From Candidatus Aminicenantota bacterium (GTDB lineage: Bacteria > Acidobacteriota > Aminicenantia > Aminicenantales > Saccharicenantaceae): DNA of 54,933 nt. The translations under genes were made by a program, and so were the position numbers. Location of the stretch: the NCBI GenBank assembly GCA_026393975.1, contig JAPKZD010000012.1:91007-145939 (forward strand), given 5' to 3'. The notes under the pieces are model-generated. The model was not told the DNA's origin and searched no databases. It saw nothing but the letters and a program-made list of their open reading frames with translations. Positions 37,781 to 46,163 of this stretch are shown here, piece by piece (position 1 is the stretch's first letter; each line of letters starts with the position of its first letter).

Positions 37781-37848
37781 GATTTCCTCCACCGGAATTC
37801 GTTAGCCTTAATCTACCACAGCTCGAAAAGAAAAGCACCTTCCTTGTC

Positions 37849-37877
37849 TTGATTTAAAGGCCCGATTTCCATAAAGT
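37849..37877 (+). promoter_or_regulatory. candidate promoter of the glycosidase-glycosylasparaginase operon
   Basis: TTGATT (37849-37854), a 17-base spacer, and TAAAGT (37872-37877), about 38 bases before the ATG. Both boxes match four of six consensus bases. Confidence 0.36.
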
Positions 37878-37915
37878 AGACGGCGAGGAGGACTGCGCCG
37901 GTCAGGATTCCCGGG

Positions 37916-40291
37916 ATGACGAAAAAAACAATCCTCGTTCTAGGTCTGCTGCTCATCGGAACGTCCAGCCTCTCGCCCGAGATCTTCTATCCCTGGAAAG
38001 ACACCTACGTCGGATCGCTCGACGGGCCCGGCTGGCCGGGCCTGGTCATCGCCCCGGCCAAGGATTGCGCCTTCGCCTTCCTCCTGCGCGTCGAGAGGGT
38101 TGGTGAGACCGCTGAGGGCGGGGACTTCTACTACCTCGTTTCCCAGGTCGGTCCGCATTCGCCCGACGGCCTCTACGCCCGTGTCAAGTTTGACCTCGGA
38201 CTTCCCTTCAAGATGGGCAAGGACACGCCCATCCTGATGAAGCCCCCGCCGCGAAAGTTGACTCTGACCGTCGAATGGTCGCGGCGCGACGAGAACACGG
38301 CCATCGGACGCATCCTTTGCCCCGAGGGCGTCCGCGTCACCATTGTCCACTATTTCCCGTGGGACCTCAAAGGCGAATACACCCTACTCGCCGACGGCCA
38401 GGTCCGGGGACGCTGCGGCGCTCCGGGGAATCCGTCCTACTTGATCTGGACGAACCAACTTGGGGAGCCGGCCTCCGCCCCGGCCGGCGGCCTCGCACTT
38501 TCCTACCTCCCGGATGCCGACCGCACGATCGCCTTCGTGGCCGGGGTCGGCGCAGACGCCCAAGCCGTGGGCAACCGCATCTACCGCTACAAGAATGCCG
38601 AGACCATCGGCGCTTTCATCGACGAGGAAGCCGTTGCTTATGAAGAAAAACGGGTCAGGCTCCGCGGCCAATACGCCGGCGTGGCCGAGGCGATCACCAA
38701 CAGCTTGCATTGGACGGTCCTTTACCAGGCGGGAAACCACCGTCTTTACACTCCGTCAAGCCGGGCAGGGATCCTCCCCCGGCCGGAAGGAGGCCGGGAC
38801 CACTGGACGATTTTTGGCGAGAATTCCCTGTTCAACGCCCTGGGGCTCGTCCTCGAAAGCCAGAAACTGGCCGTCGACGCTCTCCGGGCCGTCCTGGAGA
38901 CTCAGTACCCGAACGGGAACATCCCGAATTGGCGGGGCCGTTTCGGGGGCACGGCCGACCGCTCGCAGCCTCCCGTCGGGGCCTTCGTCGTCCTGAAGCT
39001 TTTCGAGCGGCTGGGAGACATGGAGATCCTTCGGCACGCCTATCCCTATCTCCAGCGCTGGCACGATTATTGGATGGCGCCGCGGGCGAACGGTACGGCC
39101 CGGAGAGACGGCAACGGCGACGGCCTCCTCGAGTGGGGATCGGACGCCGAGCTCATCGGCCGGAACGTCCCGTCCTGGGAGAAGAACGCTTCGGGACGGA
39201 TGAGGGCCGGCTGGGAATCGGGGCAGGACGACCTGCCCAACTGGGACGACGCCCCCTTCAGCGAAGAGACCGGCACCCTGATGCTGAACTGCGTCGATCT
39301 GAACTCCCTATATGCCCTGGACGCCTGGTGCCTGGCCGAGATCGCTTCGGTCCTCCGACGCCCCGTCGACGTCGAACGCTACCGCGATCAGTACGAGAAG
39401 ACCCGAGCCCTCGTCAACTCCCGGCTGTGGAACGAGAAGGACGGTTTCTATTGCGACCGCTACTGGGACGGCCGGTTTTCGATCCACAAGGCGGCCTCCT
39501 CTTTTTTCCCTCTTCTGGCCAGGATCCCCGACGAAGCCCGCGCACAGAGGATGCTCAAGCACCTGCTCGACCCCAAACAGTTCTGGGGCGACTACGTCAT
39601 CCCGTCCATATCCCGAGACGACCCGTCCTTCAAGCCCGAGAGTCAGCAGTCCTGGCGCGGTCTGATCTGGCCCGCGACCAACTACCTCGTCTACCAGGGG
39701 CTGAAGGCCTCCGGCTTCGACGCCGTAGCCTCCGAGTTAGCCCGCAAGAGCGCCGAGATGTTCCTGCGGAGCTGGACGAGCTTCGGCCTGTCGCCCGAGA
39801 ATTTCGATTCCCTGACCGGAGAGGCGGGAGGCCAGCGCTACCAGAGCGGCGGCCCGCTGGCCGCCTTGATCGCGGTCGAGGAGTACCTCGATTTCACACC
39901 GCACGAGGGCTTCCGCTTCGGGATCCTCAAGCCGGACGACAAGGGGAAGCTGTCCCGGGTCCTCGTCCAGCGCCGCCACTACGATGTCGAGGCGGGGAAC
40001 TCCGCTACCGTCATCCGCGAAGAAGGCGAAACCATCCTCGCCGTTGACGGCGGAGCGGTCGTCCGCCGCTTCCTTTACAATGAGCGGGAGGTGTCCTTCG
40101 AAATCAAGACCCTGAAAAGGCGCGAGATCAAGCTGCGCTTTCTGAAGAAAGGCAAGTACCAGCTTCTCGTGGACGGCCGGGAGATGGACGTCTTCAGCGG
40201 GAATTCGCGCAAGTTCGAGGTCCCGGAGGGCGACCACACCGTCCTCATCCAGCTGCTCGAAGATCTGGAAAAACAGAATCCACAGGAATAG
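37916..40291 (+). CDS. secreted GH63-like (alpha/alpha)6 glycosidase
   Basis: 791 aa with a signal peptide (about 1-20). After an N-terminal beta domain (about 20-270), the catalytic (alpha/alpha)6 barrel shows GH63/trehalase-type motifs: ENSLFNALGLVLESQ, SQPPVGAFVVLKLFERLG, WESGQDDLPNWDDAPF with the likely acid Asp, WRGLIWPATNYLVYQGL, and ENFDSLTGEAGG near the base. A C-terminal all-beta domain follows. GH63 members remove alpha-glucose from oligosaccharides, including N-glycans, or cleave glucosyl-/mannosyl-glycerate. Periplasmic. The glycosylasparaginase gene follows after 16 bases. Confidence 0.85.
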   Translation: MTKKTILVLGLLLIGTSSLSPEIFYPWKDTYVGSLDGPGWPGLVIAPAKDCAFAFLLRVERVGETAEGGDFYYLVSQVGPHSPDGLYARVKFDLGLPFKMGKDTPILMKPPPRKLTLTVEWSRRDENTAIGRILCPEGVRVTIVHYFPWDLKGEYTLLADGQVRGRCGAPGNPSYLIWTNQLGEPASAPAGGLALSYLPDADRTIAFVAGVGADAQAVGNRIYRYKNAETIGAFIDEEAVAYEEKRVRLRGQYAGVAEAITNSLHWTVLYQAGNHRLYTPSSRAGILPRPEGGRDHWTIFGENSLFNALGLVLESQKLAVDALRAVLETQYPNGNIPNWRGRFGGTADRSQPPVGAFVVLKLFERLGDMEILRHAYPYLQRWHDYWMAPRANGTARRDGNGDGLLEWGSDAELIGRNVPSWEKNASGRMRAGWESGQDDLPNWDDAPFSEETGTLMLNCVDLNSLYALDAWCLAEIASVLRRPVDVERYRDQYEKTRALVNSRLWNEKDGFYCDRYWDGRFSIHKAASSFFPLLARIPDEARAQRMLKHLLDPKQFWGDYVIPSISRDDPSFKPESQQSWRGLIWPATNYLVYQGLKASGFDAVASELARKSAEMFLRSWTSFGLSPENFDSLTGEAGGQRYQSGGPLAALIAVEEYLDFTPHEGFRFGILKPDDKGKLSRVLVQRRHYDVEAGNSATVIREEGETILAVDGGAVVRRFLYNEREVSFEIKTLKRREIKLRFLKKGKYQLLVDGREMDVFSGNSRKFEVPEGDHTVLIQLLEDLEKQNPQE

Positions 40292-40307
40292 AAGGAGAGT
40301 CATCGAA

Positions 40308-41375
40308 ATGTCGAAATTCACGAGACGGGATTTTCTCAAGACCGGCGTCGGCGCCGGCGCGGCGGCGTTCGTCCCCGTCGGGCTCGGACGGGCCGCGGCC
40401 TTGACGGCGGCGGCCGACGCGCGTCCCCGCGTCGTGTCCAGCGGGAACGGGATCCGGGCCACTCAAAAAGCCATGGAGATCATCAAGGCGGGCGGCGACC
40501 CCCTCGACGCCGTCATCGCCGGGGTGAACATCGTCGAGGACGACCCCGACGATATGTCCGTCGGCTACGGCGGCCTGCCGAACGAAGACGGCGTCGTCGA
40601 ACTCGACTCCTCGGTCATGTACGGGCCGACGCATACGGCCGGCGCAGTAGCCGCCTTGAGGAACATCAAAAACCCGTCCAAGGTGGCCAGGCTCGTCATG
40701 GAGAGGACGGACCACGTCCTCCTCGTCGGAGAAGGCGCCCTGAAGTTCGCCCGGGCCCACGGCTTCAAGGAGGAGGACCTCCTGACGGAGAAGTCCCGCG
40801 CCGCCTGGCTGCGCTGGAAGGAAACCATGTCGGACCGGGACAACTGGTTCCCTCCGAAGTCCGACAACGTCCCCGAAGAGCTCCGCTCGGTCATGAGCAC
40901 GCACGGAACGATCAACTGCATCGCCTTGGACGCCGCGGGAATATTGGCCGGCGTGACCACGACGAGCGGCCTGTCCTGGAAACTCTCCGGCAGGGTGGGG
41001 GATTCGCCCATCATCGGCGCCGGGCTCTATGTGGACAACGAGATCGGCGCGGCCGGTTCGACAGGGCGCGGCGAGGCCAACCTCCAAACGTGCGCCAGCT
41101 TCCGGATCGTCGATTTCATGGGCCACGGACTGTCGCCCGAGCAGGCCTGTCTGAAGACCTGCGAAGCCATCGCCGTGAAGACCAAGCTCGTGCCCCGGCT
41201 TTGCGACGGGGAGGGTCGGCCCAAGTTCGGCCTCAATTTCTACGCGCTCAACAAAAAGGGCGAGTTCGGCGCTGCCTGCCTTTACGAGGGCGGGACATAC
41301 GCCGTCCACGACGGGGTCGAGAATAAGCTCCGGGACGCCGCCTATCTGTTCAAGCGCCGGGAGAAAATCCGGTAG
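40308..41375 (+). CDS. N4-(beta-N-acetylglucosaminyl)-L-asparaginase, Tat-exported
   Basis: 355 aa Ntn-hydrolase. The N-terminus has a twin-arginine signal (FTRRDFLKTGVGAGAAA). The precursor should cleave itself between G200 and T201 in MSTHGTINCIALD, freeing the Thr nucleophile. The substrate-binding SGLSWKLSGRVGDSPI and GSTGRGEANL motifs are intact. It cuts the bond between GlcNAc and the Asn side chain, the last step of breaking down N-linked glycoproteins. It follows the GH63-like gene in one transcript, consistent with scavenging of N-glycopeptides. Confidence 0.92.
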   Translation: MSKFTRRDFLKTGVGAGAAAFVPVGLGRAAALTAAADARPRVVSSGNGIRATQKAMEIIKAGGDPLDAVIAGVNIVEDDPDDMSVGYGGLPNEDGVVELDSSVMYGPTHTAGAVAALRNIKNPSKVARLVMERTDHVLLVGEGALKFARAHGFKEEDLLTEKSRAAWLRWKETMSDRDNWFPPKSDNVPEELRSVMSTHGTINCIALDAAGILAGVTTTSGLSWKLSGRVGDSPIIGAGLYVDNEIGAAGSTGRGEANLQTCASFRIVDFMGHGLSPEQACLKTCEAIAVKTKLVPRLCDGEGRPKFGLNFYALNKKGEFGAACLYEGGTYAVHDGVENKLRDAAYLFKRREKIR

Positions 41376-41393
41376 GTTTCGGCGGGGCGGCTT

Positions 41394-42050
41394 TCATTCC
41401 CGGATGAGGATGACAAGGAAACCTTCTCCGGCCAATCGCGAGGCCAGAGCATCGGCCGAATCCCCGTCGGTCCGGACCCTGACCCGGTAGTAAGCCCCGT
41501 TCCCGGTCTTGAGCGTCGACACGACCACGCCCGGATAGGTCTTTTCCAATCGTTTTTTCAGTGCGTAGGCGTTCTCCTGGGCCGAGAAGGCGCCGACCTG
41601 GATCCACGTCAGCGGCGATGTCGGGACCGGTTCCCGTAATCCGCCCAAAATATCCAACCGGACGCGGGCCGTGCCCGGACCGACGATGCCCAGGACGCGC
41701 GCGGCCGCATAGGATAAGTCGATGATCCGGCCCCGGACGAAAGGTCCCCTGTCGTTGATACGGACGACCACCGAGCGGTCTTTCGCGAGGTCCGTCACCA
41801 TCACGTATGTCCCGAACGGCAGCGTGCGGTGGGCGGCCGTCATATCGTTCATGTCGAAGACCTCCCGGCTCGAGGTCGGGCGGCCATGGAATTCCTGCCC
41901 GTACCAGGAGGCGACGCCGATCTCCACGCCGCTCTTCGGGGCGTAAGGCAGCCTGGCGCAGGCGGCCGCGCTCAGGGCCAGGACGACGATGAGGACGGCG
42001 CATACTCGGTCCCCGCGCTCCGTCCCCTGAACCCCGGTCCGGTCAGCCAA
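41394..42050 (-). CDS. rlpA: RlpA-family septal ring lytic transglycosylase, SPOR domain
   Basis: 218 aa. After a hydrophobic leader ending ALSAAACARL (possible lipobox Cys), a double-psi beta-barrel has VASWYGQEFHGRPTSS, MTAAHRTLPFGTYV and the catalytic-region VRINDRGPFVRGRIIDLS. A C-terminal SPOR domain (about 147-218, WIQVGAFSAQENAYALKKRL) binds denuded septal peptidoglycan. RlpA trims glycan strands lacking stem peptides. The start is TTG, overlapping the LOG-family gene by eight bases, with no strong ribosome site. Confidence 0.92.
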   Translation of the reverse strand: MADRTGVQGTERGDRVCAVLIVVLALSAAACARLPYAPKSGVEIGVASWYGQEFHGRPTSSREVFDMNDMTAAHRTLPFGTYVMVTDLAKDRSVVVRINDRGPFVRGRIIDLSYAAARVLGIVGPGTARVRLDILGGLREPVPTSPLTWIQVGAFSAQENAYALKKRLEKTYPGVVVSTLKTGNGAYYRVRVRTDGDSADALASRLAGEGFLVILIRE

Positions 42051-42801
42051 GAAAACCCGTCAGTCTCTTCTTGAGATAAGCGAAGGCCTCGCGAGGCGTC
42101 GAGCAGATACGAAAGAGCTTGAGGTCGTCGGCGCAGATGGCCCCCTTCTCGACCATGGAATCGAACTTGATGAGATCCCGCCAGTAGTCCCCGCCGTAGA
42201 GGACGAGAGCAAGTTCCTTTTTCGAGATCTTGCTCGTCTGGAGAAGGGTGAGGATCTCGAAGAACTCGTCGAGCGTCCCGAATCCTCCCGGAAAGATGAT
42301 CACCGCCTTGGCCTTATAGACGAGCCAGAATTTCCGCATGAAGAAATAATGGAAGGAGAAGGACAGCTCGGGCGTGACGTAAGGGTTCGGGTTCTGCGGC
42401 TGGGGGAGCGAGATGTTCATCCCGATCGTCTTTCCTCCCGCCCGGGAAGCGCCGCGGTTGGCCGCCTCCATGATGCCGGGGCCGGCCCCCGTGCAGATGA
42501 CAAAATCCTTGCCCTTGGGTTTCTTCAGCGAGATGGCCCACTGGGCCAGGAGAAAGGCCAGTTCTTCCGCCTCCCAATAATAGCGATAAAAGTCGGAATC
42601 GGCGTTGGTCGGGTCGGCCTTTGCGGAGCCGAGGAAAAGGATCGTACTGTTGATTTTAGCCTTGTCAAGGCGGGCCATCGGGCCCAGGTATTCGCTCAGG
42701 ATGCGCAGCGTCCGTCCTTCGAGGGACTCTAGGAATTCGGGGTCGCGGAAGGATTCCTCATGGTAGTCGGCTTTCTTCATCTTCGGCTCGGCCTCCTTCA
42801 C
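42043..42801 (-). CDS. LOG family protein (nucleotide phosphoribohydrolase-like)
   Basis: 252 aa from GTG 42801, which has GGAGGAG five bases upstream; ATG 42780 gives 245 aa. It has the LOG/TIGR00730 Rossmann fold: STILFLGSAKAD, CTGAGPGIMEAANRGA and the signature FPGGFGTLDEFFEILTLLQ. Relatives cleave the ribose-base bond of nucleoside monophosphates (cytokinin activation in plants, PpnN in E. coli) and were once misnamed lysine decarboxylases. The substrate here is unknown. It is divergent from purO. Confidence 0.9.
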   Translation of the reverse strand: MKEAEPKMKKADYHEESFRDPEFLESLEGRTLRILSEYLGPMARLDKAKINSTILFLGSAKADPTNADSDFYRYYWEAEELAFLLAQWAISLKKPKGKDFVICTGAGPGIMEAANRGASRAGGKTIGMNISLPQPQNPNPYVTPELSFSFHYFFMRKFWLVYKAKAVIIFPGGFGTLDEFFEILTLLQTSKISKKELALVLYGGDYWRDLIKFDSMVEKGAICADDLKLFRICSTPREAFAYLKKRLTGFLG

Positions 42802-42879
42802 CGGATCTCCTCCGGATTCTACCAGATTCGCCGGACCGGCGGGAAGCAAATTCTGAAGAGGCGCGCCCCAAGTCCTTTT

Positions 42880-42909
42880 TTGACTTAAAGAGAGTGCCTG
42901 TGCTATCAA
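42880..42909 (+). promoter_or_regulatory. candidate promoter of the purO-glycogen gene train
   Basis: TTGACT (42880-42885), an 18-base spacer ending in TGTGC, and TATCAA (42904-42909). The leader is about 15 bases and includes AAGGA. It is the only promoter I can see for the following 12 kb of tightly packed genes. Confidence 0.52.
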
Positions 42910-42930
42910 TAGGCGCTAAAGGACGATCCG

Positions 42931-43665
42931 ATGGACAAGACGACAGGACTGCTCACGACGCTCGAATACCCCGGCCGCCTCATCGCCATGGGCTTGGCTT
43001 CCGCGGGCGCCGAAGCCGTGATTGTCTATGCCATAACCGGACGATCGCCCTCGAGCCAGGCCCGAAAACTGGTCCACCGCGACGGCGGGGTCTGGGTCCA
43101 GCCCACCGACGAGGACGTTCTGAAAAAAGGGAATATCGACCTTCTCGTCTACCCGGCCCTCTTTTTCGGACAAGCGGGAGTCGCCGTCTCCAACGGCAAG
43201 CAAACCGCCGATATCCGGGACGCACTCCTCGCCGGAGCCGCCCCGGTGGCCGTACTGTCGCAGGCCCTGGCGGCCTGGGACTATGAGCCTGACGCGCCCA
43301 TTTTCACTCCCCGGATCAGCGGCTGTCTCCTCCGCGGCGCGGCCGGTCTGAGCGTCGTCCGCAGGGGCGAGTCGGGCGAGCCTTTGAGGAGCTACTTCGA
43401 GGTCCCATTCCGTGAAGGGGAGGGGCGGCTCGTCTCGACCTATGCCGGGCCAAACTCCGACCCGTTGCCCGCGTTCGAGGGGGAGCCTCGCCGGGTCGGG
43501 CTTGCCGGCAAGACCGCCCGCGAAACGGCCGAAGCCGTCTACGGGGACCTCGCTCCCGCCGCAGCGGAAAAAGACTTCCGGGTCGCCGTCGCCTGCGCCT
43601 TCGTCTCTCTTCCCGACCCCGGGAGAATCGAACTCCACATCATCAACCGCCACGAAAGGACATGA
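42931..43665 (+). CDS. purO: IMP cyclohydrolase, PurO type
   Basis: 244 aa. It matches the archaeal-type PurO/IMP_cyclohyd family (PF07826), with YPGRLIAMG, the signature YAITGRSPSSQARKL and SNGKQTADIRDAL, and not the PurH N-domain. It closes FAICAR to IMP, the last step of purine synthesis. It is followed three bases later by a stand-alone AICAR transformylase, so the two together replace bifunctional PurH. PurO is mainly archaeal, so its presence in a bacterium suggests old lateral transfer or a lineage-specific replacement. ATG 42931 has AAGGA seven bases upstream. Confidence 0.92.
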   Translation: MDKTTGLLTTLEYPGRLIAMGLASAGAEAVIVYAITGRSPSSQARKLVHRDGGVWVQPTDEDVLKKGNIDLLVYPALFFGQAGVAVSNGKQTADIRDALLAGAAPVAVLSQALAAWDYEPDAPIFTPRISGCLLRGAAGLSVVRRGESGEPLRSYFEVPFREGEGRLVSTYAGPNSDPLPAFEGEPRRVGLAGKTARETAEAVYGDLAPAAAEKDFRVAVACAFVSLPDPGRIELHIINRHERT

Positions 43666-43668
43666 GCG

Positions 43669-44748
43669 ATGAGCAAGCCCGAGCGAACGGCCCGCAGCCA
43701 GTATCAGATGAAGGTCGGAGAGGATTTTCCGGAAACTCTCAACTTGGGTGAAGACCGGTTCGTCAAAAAGTTCCCCATGCGCTACGGCGAGAATCCGGGC
43801 TATCCGGCGGCCTTCTACCAGGAGGCCGGCGCGGCGGGCCCTAATATGGGCCACCTTGAGGTCCTTCAAGAGGGCACGAAGGGTTTGAGCTACATCAATG
43901 TCGGCGATATGGACCTCGGCCAACGGTTGGCCCGGAAGCTCGTCCAGGTGTTCAAGGGCCGCCGGGTCTGCGTCCTGATCAAGCACGAGATGCCGAGCGG
44001 CGTCGCCCTCGGGGACGACCCGGTCGGGACCTTCGAAAAAGCCTGGAAGTGCGACTCGCTCTCGAACTTCGGCAGCGTCGACGTCTTCAGCTACCGCGTC
44101 ACCGAACCGCTGGCCCGCCTCCTCGTCGAGAGTCCGCGCAACGTCGAGGTCGTCTACGCCCCCGATTACGACGCCGAGGCCCTGGCCGTTCTGGCCGCGA
44201 GGAAGGTCCTTCGGGTGGTCAAGATGGGTGCGCCGCTCGACGCGCCCTCGACGGATAATGGCCTCGAAGTCAAGAGGGTGGCCGGAGGGCTGCTCGTCCA
44301 AAAACGCTTCGATTCGAAGATCGTCTCCCCGGAGTCCGTAGACGTTGTCTCCACGAAGAAACCGAGTCCCGACGAGATCAAGGCCGCGCTGTTCAACTGG
44401 ACGGTGGCCTGCTTCACCAGGTCGAACGCCGTCGTCATAGGGACCTCCGATAAAACGCATGGCATCGGCTCCGGCCAGCGAAGCCGCATCGACTCTGCCG
44501 AAGACGCCATCCGTCTTTCGCGGCGCGGCTACGGACCGGAGGGCTGCGTCCTTGCTTCCGACGCATTCATGCCCTTCCCCGACGTCGTCGAGCTCGCGGC
44601 CAAGCACGGCATCAAGGCCATCATCTACCCGCTGGGCTCGGTCAGGGACCAGGAGGTCATCGACAAGGCCAACGAGCTCGGGCTGGCCATGATCATCACC
44701 CGGAAGCCGGGAGAGCTCGATTCGGAACGTTGTTTCCTCCATCGGTGA
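43669..44748 (+). CDS. stand-alone AICAR transformylase
   Basis: 359 aa, corresponding only to the C-terminal formyltransferase half of PurH. Motifs: MRYGENPGYPAAFY, the catalytic Lys-His pair K105-H106 in IKHEMPSGVA, SNAVVIG, GSGQRSRIDSAEDA and SDAFMPFPDVVELA. It formylates AICAR to FAICAR using 10-formyl-THF; the product then goes to PurO encoded just upstream. Canonical PurH has KHxNPCG here, and the variant keeps the key residues. It is followed 12 bases later by the M28 peptidase gene. Confidence 0.93.
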   Translation: MSKPERTARSQYQMKVGEDFPETLNLGEDRFVKKFPMRYGENPGYPAAFYQEAGAAGPNMGHLEVLQEGTKGLSYINVGDMDLGQRLARKLVQVFKGRRVCVLIKHEMPSGVALGDDPVGTFEKAWKCDSLSNFGSVDVFSYRVTEPLARLLVESPRNVEVVYAPDYDAEALAVLAARKVLRVVKMGAPLDAPSTDNGLEVKRVAGGLLVQKRFDSKIVSPESVDVVSTKKPSPDEIKAALFNWTVACFTRSNAVVIGTSDKTHGIGSGQRSRIDSAEDAIRLSRRGYGPEGCVLASDAFMPFPDVVELAAKHGIKAIIYPLGSVRDQEVIDKANELGLAMIITRKPGELDSERCFLHR

Positions 44749-44760
44749 GGGAGCCGCGTC

Positions 44761-46161
44761 ATGAAAATAAGATCCGTTCGGACCCTGCTCACCCTGGCCC
44801 TCTTGATTTGCTCTTTTCGCCCGGGCGCGGCTGGACTCCAGGACGGGAATCGGACGTTTCAACAAACCGTCGACAGGCTCCGGGAGGCCGGCCTCTCCAG
44901 CGAAGGGGCTTTCGATCTCCTCCGACGGATCGCGTCGGTCGGTCCGCGTCTGACCGGGTCGCCCGGAGCCGCGGCCGCGGTCGAACTCTCCCTCCGGCTC
45001 ATGGCTGAACTGGGCTTCGTCAACGTCCACGCGGAACCGGTCGAGGTCGGACACTGGGTGCGGGGGGAGGTCGCGGAGGCAGAAGTCACCGCCTCCGGGA
45101 CCCGGGCCGCCGTTCCGCTCGCCGTCTGCGCCCTGGGCGGGAGCGTCGGGACGCCGGACCGGGGCCTCACCGCGCCTGTCGTCGAGGTCCTGGCTCTCGA
45201 TGAGCTCGGCCGCTTGGGACCGAACCTCAAGGGCAAGATCGTTTTTTTCAACCGGCCGATGGACAGGCGTCTCGCTGAGCCCTTCTCCGCTTACGGCGGC
45301 GCCGCCGACCAGCGGGTCAATGGGGCCTCGGCGGCGGCACGCTACGGCGCGGTCGGTGTCCTCGTCCGCTCGCTGACCCTCAGGGAAGACAGGAACCCGC
45401 ATACCGGACTGATGCAGTACGACTCCGGCGTTCCCCGGATCCCGGCCGCCGCGGTCAGCACCCTGGACGCCGAAGTGCTTAGCGCGCTGTTGAAAAAGGA
45501 GCGGGACCTTTCCGTATCGCTCAGGATGAACTGCCGGGACATGGGTCGCGTAACTTCGGCCAACGTCATCGGAGAGCTCACCGGGACAGATCTCCCGGAC
45601 GAGGTCATCCTCGTCGGCGGGCACCTGGACAGTTGGGACCTCGGCGTGGGCGCCCATGACGACGCCGCGGGATGCGCGGCGAGCCTGGAAGCGCTGCGGC
45701 TGATCAAAGCCGTCGGCCTGCGGCCGCGGCGGACCATCCGCGTCGTCCTGTTCATGGACGAGGAATTCGGCGGAACGGGAGGCCGGGCCTACGTCCGCGC
45801 CCCGCAGAGGAAAAGCGAACGCCACCTCGTCGCGGCGGAATCGGACCGGGGCGGCTTCGTGCCCGTCGGGCTCGCGGTCGGAGGGCGCGACAGCAAAGTC
45901 CTCGAAAAAATCACTGCGTACGGAAGCCTCTTCAAGCCGCTCGGCGTATCGTTCATCGTCCCCGGAGGCGGGGGCGTGGATGTCGCGCCCCTCGTCGAGC
46001 AGGGGGCAGAGCCGGCCGCCGTCATGATCAACTCCCAAGCCTACTTCGACGTCCACCACTCCGCTCTCGATGTCGTTTCGAGCGTCCATCCGCGCGAGCT
46101 CGAGCTCCAAGCCGTAATCCTGGCCGCTCTCGTCTACATCCTCGCCCAGGAAGGAATCTGA
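44761..46161 (+). CDS. secreted M28 family peptidase (carboxypeptidase Q-like)
   Basis: 466 aa with a signal peptide (about 1-24). A PA-type insert domain (about 120-250) is followed by the M28 zinc site: His in VGGHLDSWDLG, bridging Asp in AHDDAAGCAA, catalytic EE in FMDEEFGGTGG, Asp in AAESDRGGF and His in FDVHHSALD. It resembles plasma glutamate carboxypeptidase, which releases amino acids from dipeptides or small peptides in the periplasm. It lies between purine and glycogen genes with very short gaps, so co-transcription looks likely although the role differs. Confidence 0.93.
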   Translation: MKIRSVRTLLTLALLICSFRPGAAGLQDGNRTFQQTVDRLREAGLSSEGAFDLLRRIASVGPRLTGSPGAAAAVELSLRLMAELGFVNVHAEPVEVGHWVRGEVAEAEVTASGTRAAVPLAVCALGGSVGTPDRGLTAPVVEVLALDELGRLGPNLKGKIVFFNRPMDRRLAEPFSAYGGAADQRVNGASAAARYGAVGVLVRSLTLREDRNPHTGLMQYDSGVPRIPAAAVSTLDAEVLSALLKKERDLSVSLRMNCRDMGRVTSANVIGELTGTDLPDEVILVGGHLDSWDLGVGAHDDAAGCAASLEALRLIKAVGLRPRRTIRVVLFMDEEFGGTGGRAYVRAPQRKSERHLVAAESDRGGFVPVGLAVGGRDSKVLEKITAYGSLFKPLGVSFIVPGGGGVDVAPLVEQGAEPAAVMINSQAYFDVHHSALDVVSSVHPRELELQAVILAALVYILAQEGI

Positions 46162-46163
46162 CT

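Noticed and set aside
42916-46110. Minus-strand open frame of over 1000 codons
   Set aside because: It lies wholly antisense to purO, the AICAR transformylase and the M28 gene, all with clear motifs. Its protein is Arg/Gly/Asp-rich with no recognisable domain. Long antisense frames are expected at this GC content.
45672-46163. N-terminal extension of the first GH57 enzyme into the M28 gene
   Set aside because: The extra residues are arginine-rich out-of-frame translation of the M28 coding sequence. The GH57 fold starts exactly at ATG 46164.
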